Source: Neisseria sicca 4320 (GTDB lineage Bacteria > Pseudomonadota > Gammaproteobacteria > Burkholderiales > Neisseriaceae). From it: a stretch of DNA of 14,154 nt. Positions 1 to 5,707 of this stretch are shown piece by piece. A program made the translations under genes and the position numbers. The stretch covers positions 1 through 14,154 of the forward strand of contig NZ_AEPF01000094.1 in the NCBI RefSeq assembly GCF_000193735.1, in the 5' to 3' direction. The notes under the pieces are model-generated. The model was not told where the DNA came from and ran no database searches. It was given only the letters and a program-made list of their open reading frames with translations. Numbering within the stretch: position 1 is the first letter of the stretch; each line of letters opens with the position of its first letter.

Positions 1-47
1 TAAGAACGAAAAAACGGATTTTTTTATCATTTAACCGAAACCCTAAA

Positions 48-1116
48 ATGTACTCGATCGAACAATTCCCTCCCGAAATAGATTTCGAAACGGTCGCCGT
101 CTTGAAAAAACTGGCTTCCGCCCATCGTTATCTGGCCGAATTAAAAGGCATCTGCCGCAGTATTCCCAACCAAGGCATTCTGATTAACACACTGTCTTTG
201 CAGGAAGCCAAAGACAGTTCCGAAATCGAAAATATCATTACCACCCCATGACGAACTGTTCCGCGCAGGAATATCAGCAAGCCCGTCTAGTCCTGCCATC
301 AAAGAAGTGCAGAATTATGCTTCAGCACTGCATTGCGGCTTCGGCCTTATCCAAGAACACGGAATGCTGACCAACAATCATATTTTGACGATACAGGCCG
401 AGTTGGAAAAGAACCGTGCCGGATTCCGCAAACAGTCGGGAACGATGCTGAAAAACGACCGTACCGGCAAAACCGTCTATACGCCACCGCAACATACGGA
501 CGACATCATTCGCCTGATGGGCAGATTGGAAGCATTTATCAACGACGACAACACGGAAAAACCTATCGACCCGCTTATCCGCATGGCGCTGCTCCACCAC
601 CAGTTTGAAAGCATTCACCCGTTTTACGACGGCAACGGCAGAACAGGCAGGATTATCAATGTGCTGGATTTGGTTTTAACCGGATTGCTGGATATTCCCG
701 TCTTATACCTCAGCCGCTATCTGGTGCGGAACAAAAGCGAATATTACCGCCTGCTGCAACACGTACGCGATACGGGCGAATGGGAAGGTTGGCTGCTGTA
801 TATGCTGGAAGCCGTGGAACAAACCGCCAAGGACGGCATCGATACCGTGCAGCAGATCCATCAGGCGATGCTGGACTACAAACACCGCATCAGGGAAAAC
901 TTCAACTTCTACAGCCAAGACCTGATTAACCACCTGTTCAATCATCCCTACACAAAAATCGATTTCCTGATGAAAACGCTGAAAGTTTCCCGCCCCAGTG
1001 CCGCCAAATACCTGGACGAACTGACAGAAGGCGGATTCCTGCACAAAGAAAAGATAGGCAGAAGCAACTACTATATCAATATCGCGCTGATGAATATTTT
1101 ATTACCAACTGATTGA
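48..1116 (+). pseudogene. Fic-domain AMP transferase, class II, interrupted by a +1 frameshift
   Basis: Fic enzymes transfer AMP (or another nucleotide part) from NTP to target hydroxyls. The reading frame opens at 48 and hits a stop at 249-251. The rest of the protein continues in another frame to 1116 with no stop in between. Removing one C from the CCCC run at 244-247 joins the parts into a protein of about 355 residues, normal for a class II Fic protein. The first part carries the inhibitory-helix motif SSEIEN (residues 57-62, Glu61), matching (S/T)xxxE(G/N). The second part carries the full catalytic motif HPFYDGNGRTGR, with the His codon at 616-618 (residue about 190 after repair). A C-terminal winged-helix-like segment follows, near the sequence VSRPSAAKYLDEL. 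All key residues are intact, so the break is recent, or a sequencing error, or slippage. The downstream part alone has only a GTG at 307 as an early start and would lack the inhibitory helix. No neighbouring antitoxin gene is seen. Confidence 0.85.
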
Positions 1117-1244
1117 TAACATTTGAAACTTACCCAATATCGAATCAATATATTGCTTACCTGACGCCCGATGGCTTATCGATACGAACAGGCGTATAGT
1201 TTGAGATATTGCAAACCCATCATCACCACCTAAGGAGCCAAACC

Positions 1245-1586
1245 ATGAAACCTGTTTTGTTTGCCGCGCTGATTTCCTGTTTTTCCGTTGCTGCCTATGC
1301 GGCCTGTACCGACAGCCAACAGCAGTGTGTGATTTATAAAAACGGTAATGTAGCGACTGAAGGCGGCTGTTCGGTCAACAAGTGTCAGAATGCCGATGCG
1401 CAGGTGTTGAAATGGAAGCTGAAAAACGGCAAGGGCGTAACCGTGGAAATTGGGAAAAACGGCAAGGTTTTGGTGAACAAAAAACCTGGGGCGAAGGCGA
1501 GCAACAGCAACGCGGCGGGCATGGGCTTGACGTGTTATGCCGCCGATGCGGAAAAACGTGAGCAGTTCTGCTCGACCAATTATTGA
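1245..1586 (+). CDS. Small secreted six-cysteine protein of unknown function
   Basis: The product is 113 residues. The start at 1245 is chosen because TAAGGAG lies just upstream and the protein then begins with a clean signal peptide: a short MKP n-region, a hydrophobic core to about residue 18 and a cleavage site after AYA (residues 18-20). Upstream TTG starts would put charged histidines ahead of the signal. The mature protein of about 93 residues has six cysteines (21, 28, 42, 47, 97, 109), enough for three disulfides, and a basic Gly/Lys/Asn-rich middle (residues 56-80). The first mature Cys is preceded by YAA, a poor lipobox, so a soluble periplasmic or secreted protein is more likely than a lipoprotein. 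It stands alone between the Fic pseudogene and a shared terminator. A -10-like TATAGT is at 1195-1200, with no good -35. I do not recognise the family. Confidence 0.8.
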   Translation: MKPVLFAALISCFSVAAYAACTDSQQQCVIYKNGNVATEGGCSVNKCQNADAQVLKWKLKNGKGVTVEIGKNGKVLVNKKPGAKASNSNAAGMGLTCYAADAEKREQFCSTNY

Positions 1587-1601
1587 TACGATCAGCATGG
1601 A

Positions 1602-1634
1602 AAAGGTCGTCTGAACATTTTTCAGACGACCTTT
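1602..1634. terminator. Bidirectional terminator made of two inverted DNA uptake sequences
   Basis: A perfect 14-bp stem (1602-1615 with 1621-1634) and a five-base loop are formed by AGGTCGTCTGAA facing its own reverse complement. The stem ends in A and T runs, so it can terminate both the six-cysteine gene on the left and the convergent amidotransferase gene on the right. Paired DUS copies as terminators are typical of Neisseria. Confidence 0.9.
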
Positions 1635-1639
1635 CATAT

Positions 1640-2482
1640 TTATACGGACACGCCGACTGCGCGGGCGATTGCCAACCCCTCTTCCGCACTCATGTAAACA
1701 GCGCTTTCGGGGCGGTCGCTGCGGACAATATCGCCGTCTCGGAACATGACTAATTCATCAACAGCTAATTGCGACCAAGTTTCGTCGCGTGTCAGTGGCA
1801 GTGTGGCGATAACGGAGACTCTGTCATTCGGGGTGGTAACTGCGGAAAAATCAATCATCACGTCATCGTCCAAAAGCCGTGCCTTGCCGAAAGGAGCTTT
1901 ACGCACGATATAGTGCAGCAGCGTACTGGCATGGGCAAACAGGCAGTCGCCGTTGGACATCACAAAATTGAACAATCCGAAGCGGCGAATTTCGTGAGTT
2001 AGCGCAGCAACGGCATCAAACAAAGTATCGGAATCAGGTTTCTCAGCAAAGCGGCTGCGAAGCCGGTTGAGGATATAACAAAATGCACGTTCGGAGTCGG
2101 TCTTACCGACAGCATGGTAATACTCGCCTTGTTCCGGATAAAAATCAATCAAATGTCCGTTATGCGCAAAGAGCCAATATTCACCCCACATTTCACGCAT
2201 AAAAGGATGGGTATTGGCCAAAGAGGTCTGCCCTTGCGAGGCTTTACGGATGTGGGCAATGACGTTTTCAGATTTAATTTGATAGGCGCGAACCAGGTCG
2301 GCAACCGGAGAATCGGAGCTGGGCTTGTCATCGTGGAACAAGCGTACACCTTCCCCTTCAAAGAAACCGATACCGAATCCATCTGCGTGATGGTCGGTAA
2401 TGCCGCCGCGGCGGCGGAAGCCTTCAAAGGAAAACATAATGTCCGTTGGGGTATTACAATTCATGCCGAGCAGTTGGCACAT
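1640..2482 (-). CDS. yafJ: Class II glutamine amidotransferase, YafJ family
   Basis: The product is 280 residues. The start is set at 2482 because class II glutamine amidotransferases need Cys as residue 2 (MCQLLGMN here), which becomes the N-terminal nucleophile after Met removal. The longer frame to 2551 would bury it and overlaps the promoter. The N-terminal half closely follows the YafJ/GATase_4 pattern: MCxLLGMN, PTDIMFSF, RRGG, DGFGIGFFEG, AHIRKASQG, NTHPF, and AHNGHL, which forms part of the glutamine site. These enzymes release ammonia from glutamine by an Ntn-hydrolase mechanism. YafJ-type proteins are stand-alone domains whose acceptor substrate is not firmly established. An AAAGG ribosome site lies a few bases upstream, and a good promoter is at 2523-2551. 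It is transcribed alone and ends at the shared DUS terminator. The gene symbol rests on family resemblance only. Confidence 0.88.
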   Translation of the reverse strand: MCQLLGMNCNTPTDIMFSFEGFRRRGGITDHHADGFGIGFFEGEGVRLFHDDKPSSDSPVADLVRAYQIKSENVIAHIRKASQGQTSLANTHPFMREMWGEYWLFAHNGHLIDFYPEQGEYYHAVGKTDSERAFCYILNRLRSRFAEKPDSDTLFDAVAALTHEIRRFGLFNFVMSNGDCLFAHASTLLHYIVRKAPFGKARLLDDDVMIDFSAVTTPNDRVSVIATLPLTRDETWSQLAVDELVMFRDGDIVRSDRPESAVYMSAEEGLAIARAVGVSV

Positions 2483-2522
2483 GATTTTGACCTTTATTGT
2501 TTTAATAGGAATGGAACATCGG

Positions 2523-2551
2523 ATTATGGTACATTGGACAGTCCGTTTCAA
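2523..2551 (-). promoter_or_regulatory. Sigma-70-type promoter for the amidotransferase gene
   Basis: On the minus strand, TTGAAA (2546-2551) and CATAAT (2523-2528) are separated by exactly 17 bases. Each hexamer matches consensus at five of six positions. Transcription would start near 2516, giving a leader of about 34 bases before the ATG at 2482. Confidence 0.65.
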
Positions 2552-2614
2552 TAGACACGATACAGCATCCTCATAAAATCAATATAACTCTTCATAGCAG
2601 GACATCCCAATAGT

Positions 2615-2643
2615 AAAAACCGGATTTCAAAAACGAAATCCGG
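2615..2643 (-). terminator. Rho-independent terminator of the L7/L12-like membrane protein gene
   Basis: A perfect 9-bp stem (2620-2628 with 2635-2643, CCGGATTTC) with a six-base loop is followed on the minus strand by a run of five T at 2615-2619. It lies 31 bases past the stop codon at 2675. Confidence 0.85.
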
Positions 2644-2674
2644 CCTTCGATATATTCAAATTTAAAAGCATTCC

Positions 2675-3343
2675 TCAAAGGTATTTGGCTGCCAAATATC
2701 CCGCCGCCACCAAGCCGAACATAACCAACACACCCAAAACAGAAACCAGAACAATCATGTTGCGCTTGGAAGTGATTGCTTCCAGTCTAGGATCCTGTCC
2801 CAACTCCTGCCGCAATTTGCTTTCAAGCTCGGCACGGATTTCTTTCCGCATCAACTTCTCTTCCCGCTCTTTTTCAAGTTGCAATTTGTGAGCGATTTCA
2901 GCTTGTTTTTTATGTTCGAACGCAACCTTTTCCTGCCATTCTATGCGTTTGCGTTGGATAATTTGTTCGGTTGCACTGGCAAAATGGAAATGGCAGACGG
3001 CACATTCATCCGCTGCCACATCCTCAGTAATCGTCATACAAACGGGACATTGCTTTAAAGAGGCTTCCTCGTTTTCACCTTCAGTCTCGCTTACCTGCAA
3101 CTCCATGGATTGACGCACAATAACATCAAGTCCCAAGTAGTTGAAATACTGCTGCGCATTCTCGCGCTCGTCCTGTGTACAATTCTCAGCAATAATCGCT
3201 TGCGGACGTTCAGAAAGTGCCTGAACCAAATCTTCTGCTTCTTTTTTCGGCAAGTTATCATATAGACATGCATTGATACGCTCATGATCGACATCTGGCG
3301 GATAAGAAACATAAACATCGTAAAGTTTGTCAGAGTTTTTCAT
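2675..3343 (-). CDS. Tail-anchored membrane protein with L7/L12-like domain, zinc ribbon and coiled coil
   Basis: The product is 222 residues. The start at 3343 (MKNSDKLYD) is preferred over 3454 because AGGAT sits just upstream and a good promoter at 3406-3433 falls inside the longer frame. Domains in order: residues 1-75, a fold resembling the ribosomal protein L7/L12 C-terminal domain (KKEAEDLVQAL, then a helix, then YLGLDVIV; compare LKEAKDLV ... AGAEVEVK in L7/L12); residues about 95-120, a zinc ribbon with CPVC and CAVC pairs; residues about 125-185, a long charged Lys/Glu-rich coiled coil; and one hydrophobic segment at about 198-218 ending AAKYL, consistent with a C-terminal inner-membrane anchor with the bulk of the protein in the cytoplasm. 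It is a single-gene unit with its own promoter and terminator. The function is unknown; the L7/L12 resemblance is from reading by eye. Confidence 0.8.
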   Translation of the reverse strand: MKNSDKLYDVYVSYPPDVDHERINACLYDNLPKKEAEDLVQALSERPQAIIAENCTQDERENAQQYFNYLGLDVIVRQSMELQVSETEGENEEASLKQCPVCMTITEDVAADECAVCHFHFASATEQIIQRKRIEWQEKVAFEHKKQAEIAHKLQLEKEREEKLMRKEIRAELESKLRQELGQDPRLEAITSKRNMIVLVSVLGVLVMFGLVAAGYLAAKYL

Positions 3344-3640
3344 TGTTATCCTAGAACAAACCGAACTTTTAATCCCATTCACGGAAACCGGCTTGATTTT
3401 CCTATACCATAATACACGGCAGCGATCCGTCAACTTATCATCTGACTTAGACACTACTCTCGGAATTTATTAAATTACTCAAATATCTGATAGTTATTCC
3501 TTTTATATAAACATCCCTATCGGCACAAAGCCAGATGCCAATCAAAATAACAGACAACATAATAGTACATGAGTAAATATTCCCAAAGGGAATTATAGAT
3601 TATAAGACAGATGATTTTTATTGAAAAGCAATTATAAACG
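3344..3640. other. Intergenic stretch, promoter only
   Basis: This is the AT-rich gap between the start of the L7/L12-like gene and the erpA terminator. Apart from the promoter at 3406-3433 I see no gene or repeat in it. The minus-strand open frame at 3517-3717 runs through the erpA terminator and stop region and has no family-like features. Confidence 0.6.
3406..3433 (-). promoter_or_regulatory. Sigma-70-type promoter for the L7/L12-like gene
   Basis: On the minus strand, TTGACG (3428-3433) and TATGGT (3406-3411) are 16 bases apart. The -35 matches consensus at five of six positions and the -10 at four of six. The predicted leader is about 55 bases. Confidence 0.5.
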
Positions 3641-3673
3641 AAAGGCCGTTTGTATAAACAAACGGCCTTTTTT
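3641..3673 (-). terminator. Rho-independent terminator downstream of erpA
   Basis: A 13-bp stem (3641-3653 with 3658-3670, core AAAGGCCGTTTG) has a four-base loop. It lies 14 bases past the erpA stop codon. The stem has A/T-rich ends on both sides and a T run follows on the plus strand, so it could work in both directions, but erpA is the only nearby gene that reads into it. Confidence 0.8.
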
Positions 3674-3686
3674 GTCTCCTCGCCAC

Positions 3687-4025
3687 TCAAACTGAGAAGG
3701 ATGATCCGCAACCGCAAGTCGTTTCCGCATTCGGATTACGAATAACAAATTGTGAGCCTTGCAAACTTTCGGTGTAATCAATTTCCGCTCCAACTAAATA
3801 TTGGTAGCTCATCGGATCTACTAAGAAAGTCAGGCCGTTTTTTTGAATTTCAAAATCGTCATCATTTTTGATTTCGTCAAAAGTAAAACCATACTGGAAT
3901 CCCGAACAACCTCCGCCATTAACAAACACGCGCAATTTCAAATCGGGATTGTTTTCTTCTGCAATCAAATCGGCAACCTTGGTACAGCAGCTATCAGTGA
4001 AAATAATTGGACTTTCTTCTGACAT
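3687..4025 (-). CDS. erpA: Iron-sulfur cluster insertion protein ErpA
   Basis: The product is 112 residues, the usual size for A-type Fe-S carriers (HesB/IscA/ErpA family). The three cluster-binding cysteines are present: Cys40 in GGGCSG, and Cys104 and Cys106 in the C-terminal TCGCGSSFSV. ErpA receives [2Fe-2S] or [4Fe-4S] clusters from the Isc machinery and hands them to apoproteins, in E. coli including isoprenoid-synthesis enzymes. The C-terminal GSSFSV ending and the GGCSGFQYGF segment favour ErpA over IscA. The start has a strong AAAGGAAA ribosome site. No isc genes are adjacent. It lies downstream of the repressor gene on the same strand, but a 209-base gap and a candidate promoter suggest separate transcription. 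Confidence 0.95.
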   Translation of the reverse strand: MSEESPIIFTDSCCTKVADLIAEENNPDLKLRVFVNGGGCSGFQYGFTFDEIKNDDDFEIQKNGLTFLVDPMSYQYLVGAEIDYTESLQGSQFVIRNPNAETTCGCGSSFSV

Positions 4026-4057
4026 GATGTGTTTCCTTTTATATGAATATTTTCGAT

Positions 4058-4086
4058 ATTGTCCTGCAAACCTTAACCTAAAGCAA
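4058..4086 (-). promoter_or_regulatory. Candidate erpA promoter
   Basis: On the minus strand, TTGCTT (4081-4086) and GACAAT (4058-4063) are 17 bases apart, which puts transcription start about 25 bases before the ATG. Both hexamers are only fair matches. Confidence 0.35.
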
Positions 4087-4234
4087 GTCTGCCCTCAGAT
4101 TGACCGGCATCAAGAGTTGCAGCTTCACGGACTTCTCCATGCAAGATGGAGTCCGCCTCTATATTTATCAATAGAGAAAAACACCATAGGTTACTACTTA
4201 AACAAGTCGTCTGAAAATACAAGGACTAAACTAT

Positions 4235-4927
4235 TCAAATATTTCGCCCGAACCACTCGACACGTCCGATAATGGCAACATCGTCCGTCAAATTATTCAA
4301 ATCAATTTCAAAAGTCGGATAAGCCTCATTGGCGGAAATCACATTCACCACCCCGCCTGGCACCAGCTGTAATCGTTTTACCAACAAATTCTCATTAAGT
4401 CTCAAAACGTACAGCCCATCCTTCGGCGCAGTCTCAGCATGATTGATTAAAATAGTATCTCCATCATTCAAAACCCCTTCCATAGAATCCCCCTTTACAG
4501 AAATAACGGAAAGGTTTTTAGTATCACGGGTAACATAATTTTCTACCCAATACCGACGGAATGCCATGGTAAAAACAGGTTTTTCATCACCTACTAACCG
4601 CCCATGTCCGGCGGCAGCCTGAATATCATAACGCGGAACAAAGACAAACTCGTCGATATCAACCGGATTGCCCAATGTATCATAAGCAACTGCAGTAGAA
4701 GACGGAACTTGCGCATTAGGGAACGGACTCCCCTCCCCAGTCAACAGCCAGTCAATACTGCAACCTTTCAGTTGTTTGATTTTTTTTAGAGTTTCCGATT
4801 TCGGCAATCCGCCTTCGTTCCAAATCCTACTAAATCCCGCAATAGTCATATCAATGTCTGCGGCAATTTTGGCTTGACGCGCTTCGTCTTTCCACAAAAA
4901 CACCAATCTGTCTTTAAATGTATCCAT
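4235..4927 (-). CDS. CI/LexA-like transcriptional repressor, S24 peptidase family
   Basis: The product is 230 residues. The N-terminal part (about 1-68) reads as a phage CI-type helix-turn-helix domain, ending in the characteristic CSIDWLLTGEGSP. A linker leads to an S24 peptidase/LexA-like fold with a candidate self-cleavage site at Ala106-Gly107 (AAAGHG), the catalytic serine in KGDSMEG (Ser148) and the catalytic lysine in LLVKRL (Lys184). All parts of a self-cleaving repressor are present, so it could be inactivated by RecA-stimulated autolysis. AGGA lies six bases upstream of the ATG. It is transcribed divergently from a small exported protein, and the space between them holds repeated TAAGA/CTTAG elements, the likely operators. 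No phage structural or integrase genes are in the window, so this looks like a prophage-derived regulator kept on its own. SOS control is inference. Confidence 0.88.
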   Translation of the reverse strand: MDTFKDRLVFLWKDEARQAKIAADIDMTIAGFSRIWNEGGLPKSETLKKIKQLKGCSIDWLLTGEGSPFPNAQVPSSTAVAYDTLGNPVDIDEFVFVPRYDIQAAAGHGRLVGDEKPVFTMAFRRYWVENYVTRDTKNLSVISVKGDSMEGVLNDGDTILINHAETAPKDGLYVLRLNENLLVKRLQLVPGGVVNVISANEAYPTFEIDLNNLTDDVAIIGRVEWFGRNI

Positions 4928-4976
4928 ATCAATCCTCAGGCTGAAATGCGCCTCCTACAATGAAGCACTTGAGTTT

Positions 4977-4982
4977 ATTTTA
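4977..4982 (-). promoter_or_regulatory. Candidate -10 element for the repressor gene
   Basis: TAAAAT on the minus strand would place the start near 4970, about 43 bases before the ATG. No convincing -35 is seen. The half-site CTTAG at 4984-4988 directly abuts it, which would allow autoregulation. Confidence 0.3.
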
Positions 4983-5002
4983 CCTTAGTTTTATTAAAAA
5001 TG

Positions 5003-5016
5003 TAAGAAAAATATTA
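5003..5016. promoter_or_regulatory. Operator-like imperfect palindrome, copy 1
   Basis: TAAGA-AAAA-TATTA is an imperfect version of the perfect palindrome at 5184-5197. The surrounding 23 bases (5002-5024) match 5183-5205 at 20 positions. It lies between the two divergent promoters. A further TAAGA half-site at 5024-5028 and CTTAG half-sites at 4984-4988 and 5054-5058 flank it. Confidence 0.55.
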
Positions 5017-5035
5017 GTTGAATTAAGAAAAAGTA

Positions 5036-5064
5036 TTGCATTTTTTGTTTTTGCTTAGTATGAT
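5036..5064 (+). promoter_or_regulatory. Sigma-70 promoter driving the small exported protein
   Basis: TTGCAT (5036-5041) and TATGAT (5059-5064) are separated by exactly 17 bases. CTTAG, an operator half-site, sits directly before the -10. Transcription would begin near 5071, leaving an unusually long leader of about 150 bases before the ATG at 5222. Confidence 0.6.
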
Positions 5065-5118
5065 TCTTCCAACGCTTCAAACAAGCCAGGCCTTCTTGAG
5101 CCATAATCAGGTAAAAAC

Positions 5119-5157
5119 ATGGCCCGCATTACGATGATTGTAATCAGATTTTCATGA
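5119..5157 (+). CDS. Possible 12-codon leader ORF
   Basis: This ATG-started ORF (MARITMIVIRFS) lies in the long leader of the exported-protein gene, with AGG about seven bases upstream. Its stop overlaps (ATGA) the start of a second short ORF at 5154-5186 (MKQRLFDTSK), whose TAA falls on the first base of the perfect palindrome. ORFs this short arise by chance. The reasons to note them are the leader position and the ATGA coupling. Confidence 0.25.
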   Translation: MARITMIVIRFS

Positions 5158-5183
5158 AGCAAAGACTGTTTGATACAAGCAAG

Positions 5184-5197
5184 TAAGAAAAATCTTA
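5184..5197. promoter_or_regulatory. Operator-like perfect palindrome, copy 2
   Basis: TAAGA-AAAA-TCTTA is a perfect inverted repeat with a four-base spacer, 14 bases before the GGAGG ribosome site of the exported-protein gene. As a repressor operator it would act as a roadblock inside the leader. It is the best copy of the repeated element in this divergent region. Confidence 0.55.
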
Positions 5198-5221
5198 GTT
5201 TTATTTGATTGGAGGATATAA

Positions 5222-5500
5222 ATGACCCGTTACCGTAAAAATGCATGGCTCGCCGTTGCTGCCTTCGTTTTAGGATTTTTGGCATTTCCTTTCAGTTATT
5301 CAGAAGCCCATCAATCTTCCGAACAAAATCTCTCTGCCGAGATGTGCGACCGCCTTAGCGGAATGGCCTCCGACAAAATGGACGGCATCCAATTATCCGT
5401 TGCCCAAGAATGCGATACTCTCGAAGCCTCACATGATTGGGAACAACAATACGGCGGACTAAACGAACATGAGATAATTGCAGGCATTGTGTACGAATAA
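5222..5500 (+). CDS. Small exported protein of unknown function
   Basis: The product is 92 residues. The start is certain: GGAGG lies seven bases upstream. Residues 1-29 form a classic signal peptide (basic MTRYRKN, hydrophobic AWLAVAAFVLGFLAFPF, then SYSEA with cleavage before His30). The mature part of about 63 residues is acidic, with two cysteines (42 and 64) that could form one disulfide. No lipobox or second membrane segment is present, so the periplasm is the likely location. It is divergent from the S24 repressor, and its promoter region and leader carry the operator-like repeats, so it is probably under that repressor. I do not recognise a family. Confidence 0.75.
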   Translation: MTRYRKNAWLAVAAFVLGFLAFPFSYSEAHQSSEQNLSAEMCDRLSGMASDKMDGIQLSVAQECDTLEASHDWEQQYGGLNEHEIIAGIVYE

Positions 5501-5522
5501 CTGCTGCATTTTCGAAACTATG

Positions 5523-5604
5523 AAGTTTTATAGAATGCCGATACCTACTTTTTTCAAACCAAAGCTTTTCAGACGACCCTTAATGTCTAAAATTCTATAA
5601 ACTT
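5523..5604. repeat. Long-range inverted repeat around a near-match uptake sequence
   Basis: AAGTTTTATAGAAT (5523-5536) faces ATTCTATAAACTT (5592-5604, one base shorter). Each arm is followed by the same nonamer GCCGATACC (5537-5545 and 5608-5616). Between the arms lies TTCAGACGACCC (5568-5579), one mismatch from the DUS. It may be a weak terminator for the exported-protein gene or the scar of an insertion. Confidence 0.45.
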
Positions 5605-5707
5605 CCCGCCGATACCCAATCAAAACTCAGTACGAACTGTCCTTCTCTAACAGAAACCCCATTTTTATTTTACAATATAGCCCTTTATCTTTCATTCCAG
5701 CTTCCTT

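Noticed and set aside
1..47. Possible promoter or regulatory site before the Fic gene
   Set aside because: Only 47 bases are visible, AT-rich with no clear -10/-35 pair or strong ribosome site.
1741..2000. GG-N10-GC-like spacings resembling sigma-54 sites
   Set aside because: They fall inside the amidotransferase coding sequence and match only in part; no downstream gene is suitably placed.
2114..2554. 146-residue plus-strand open frame
   Set aside because: It overlaps the amidotransferase coding region on the other strand, including its promoter, with no ribosome site.
4104..4175. Small hairpins in the gap between the repressor and erpA (around GGAC...GTCC and CTCTAT...ATAGAG)
   Set aside because: Stems are short or bulged and no T run follows on the minus strand, so a terminator or RNA gene cannot be supported.
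3868..4272. 134-residue plus-strand open frame over erpA and the repressor end
   Set aside because: It runs antisense across two well-supported genes and a gap; composition is not protein-like.
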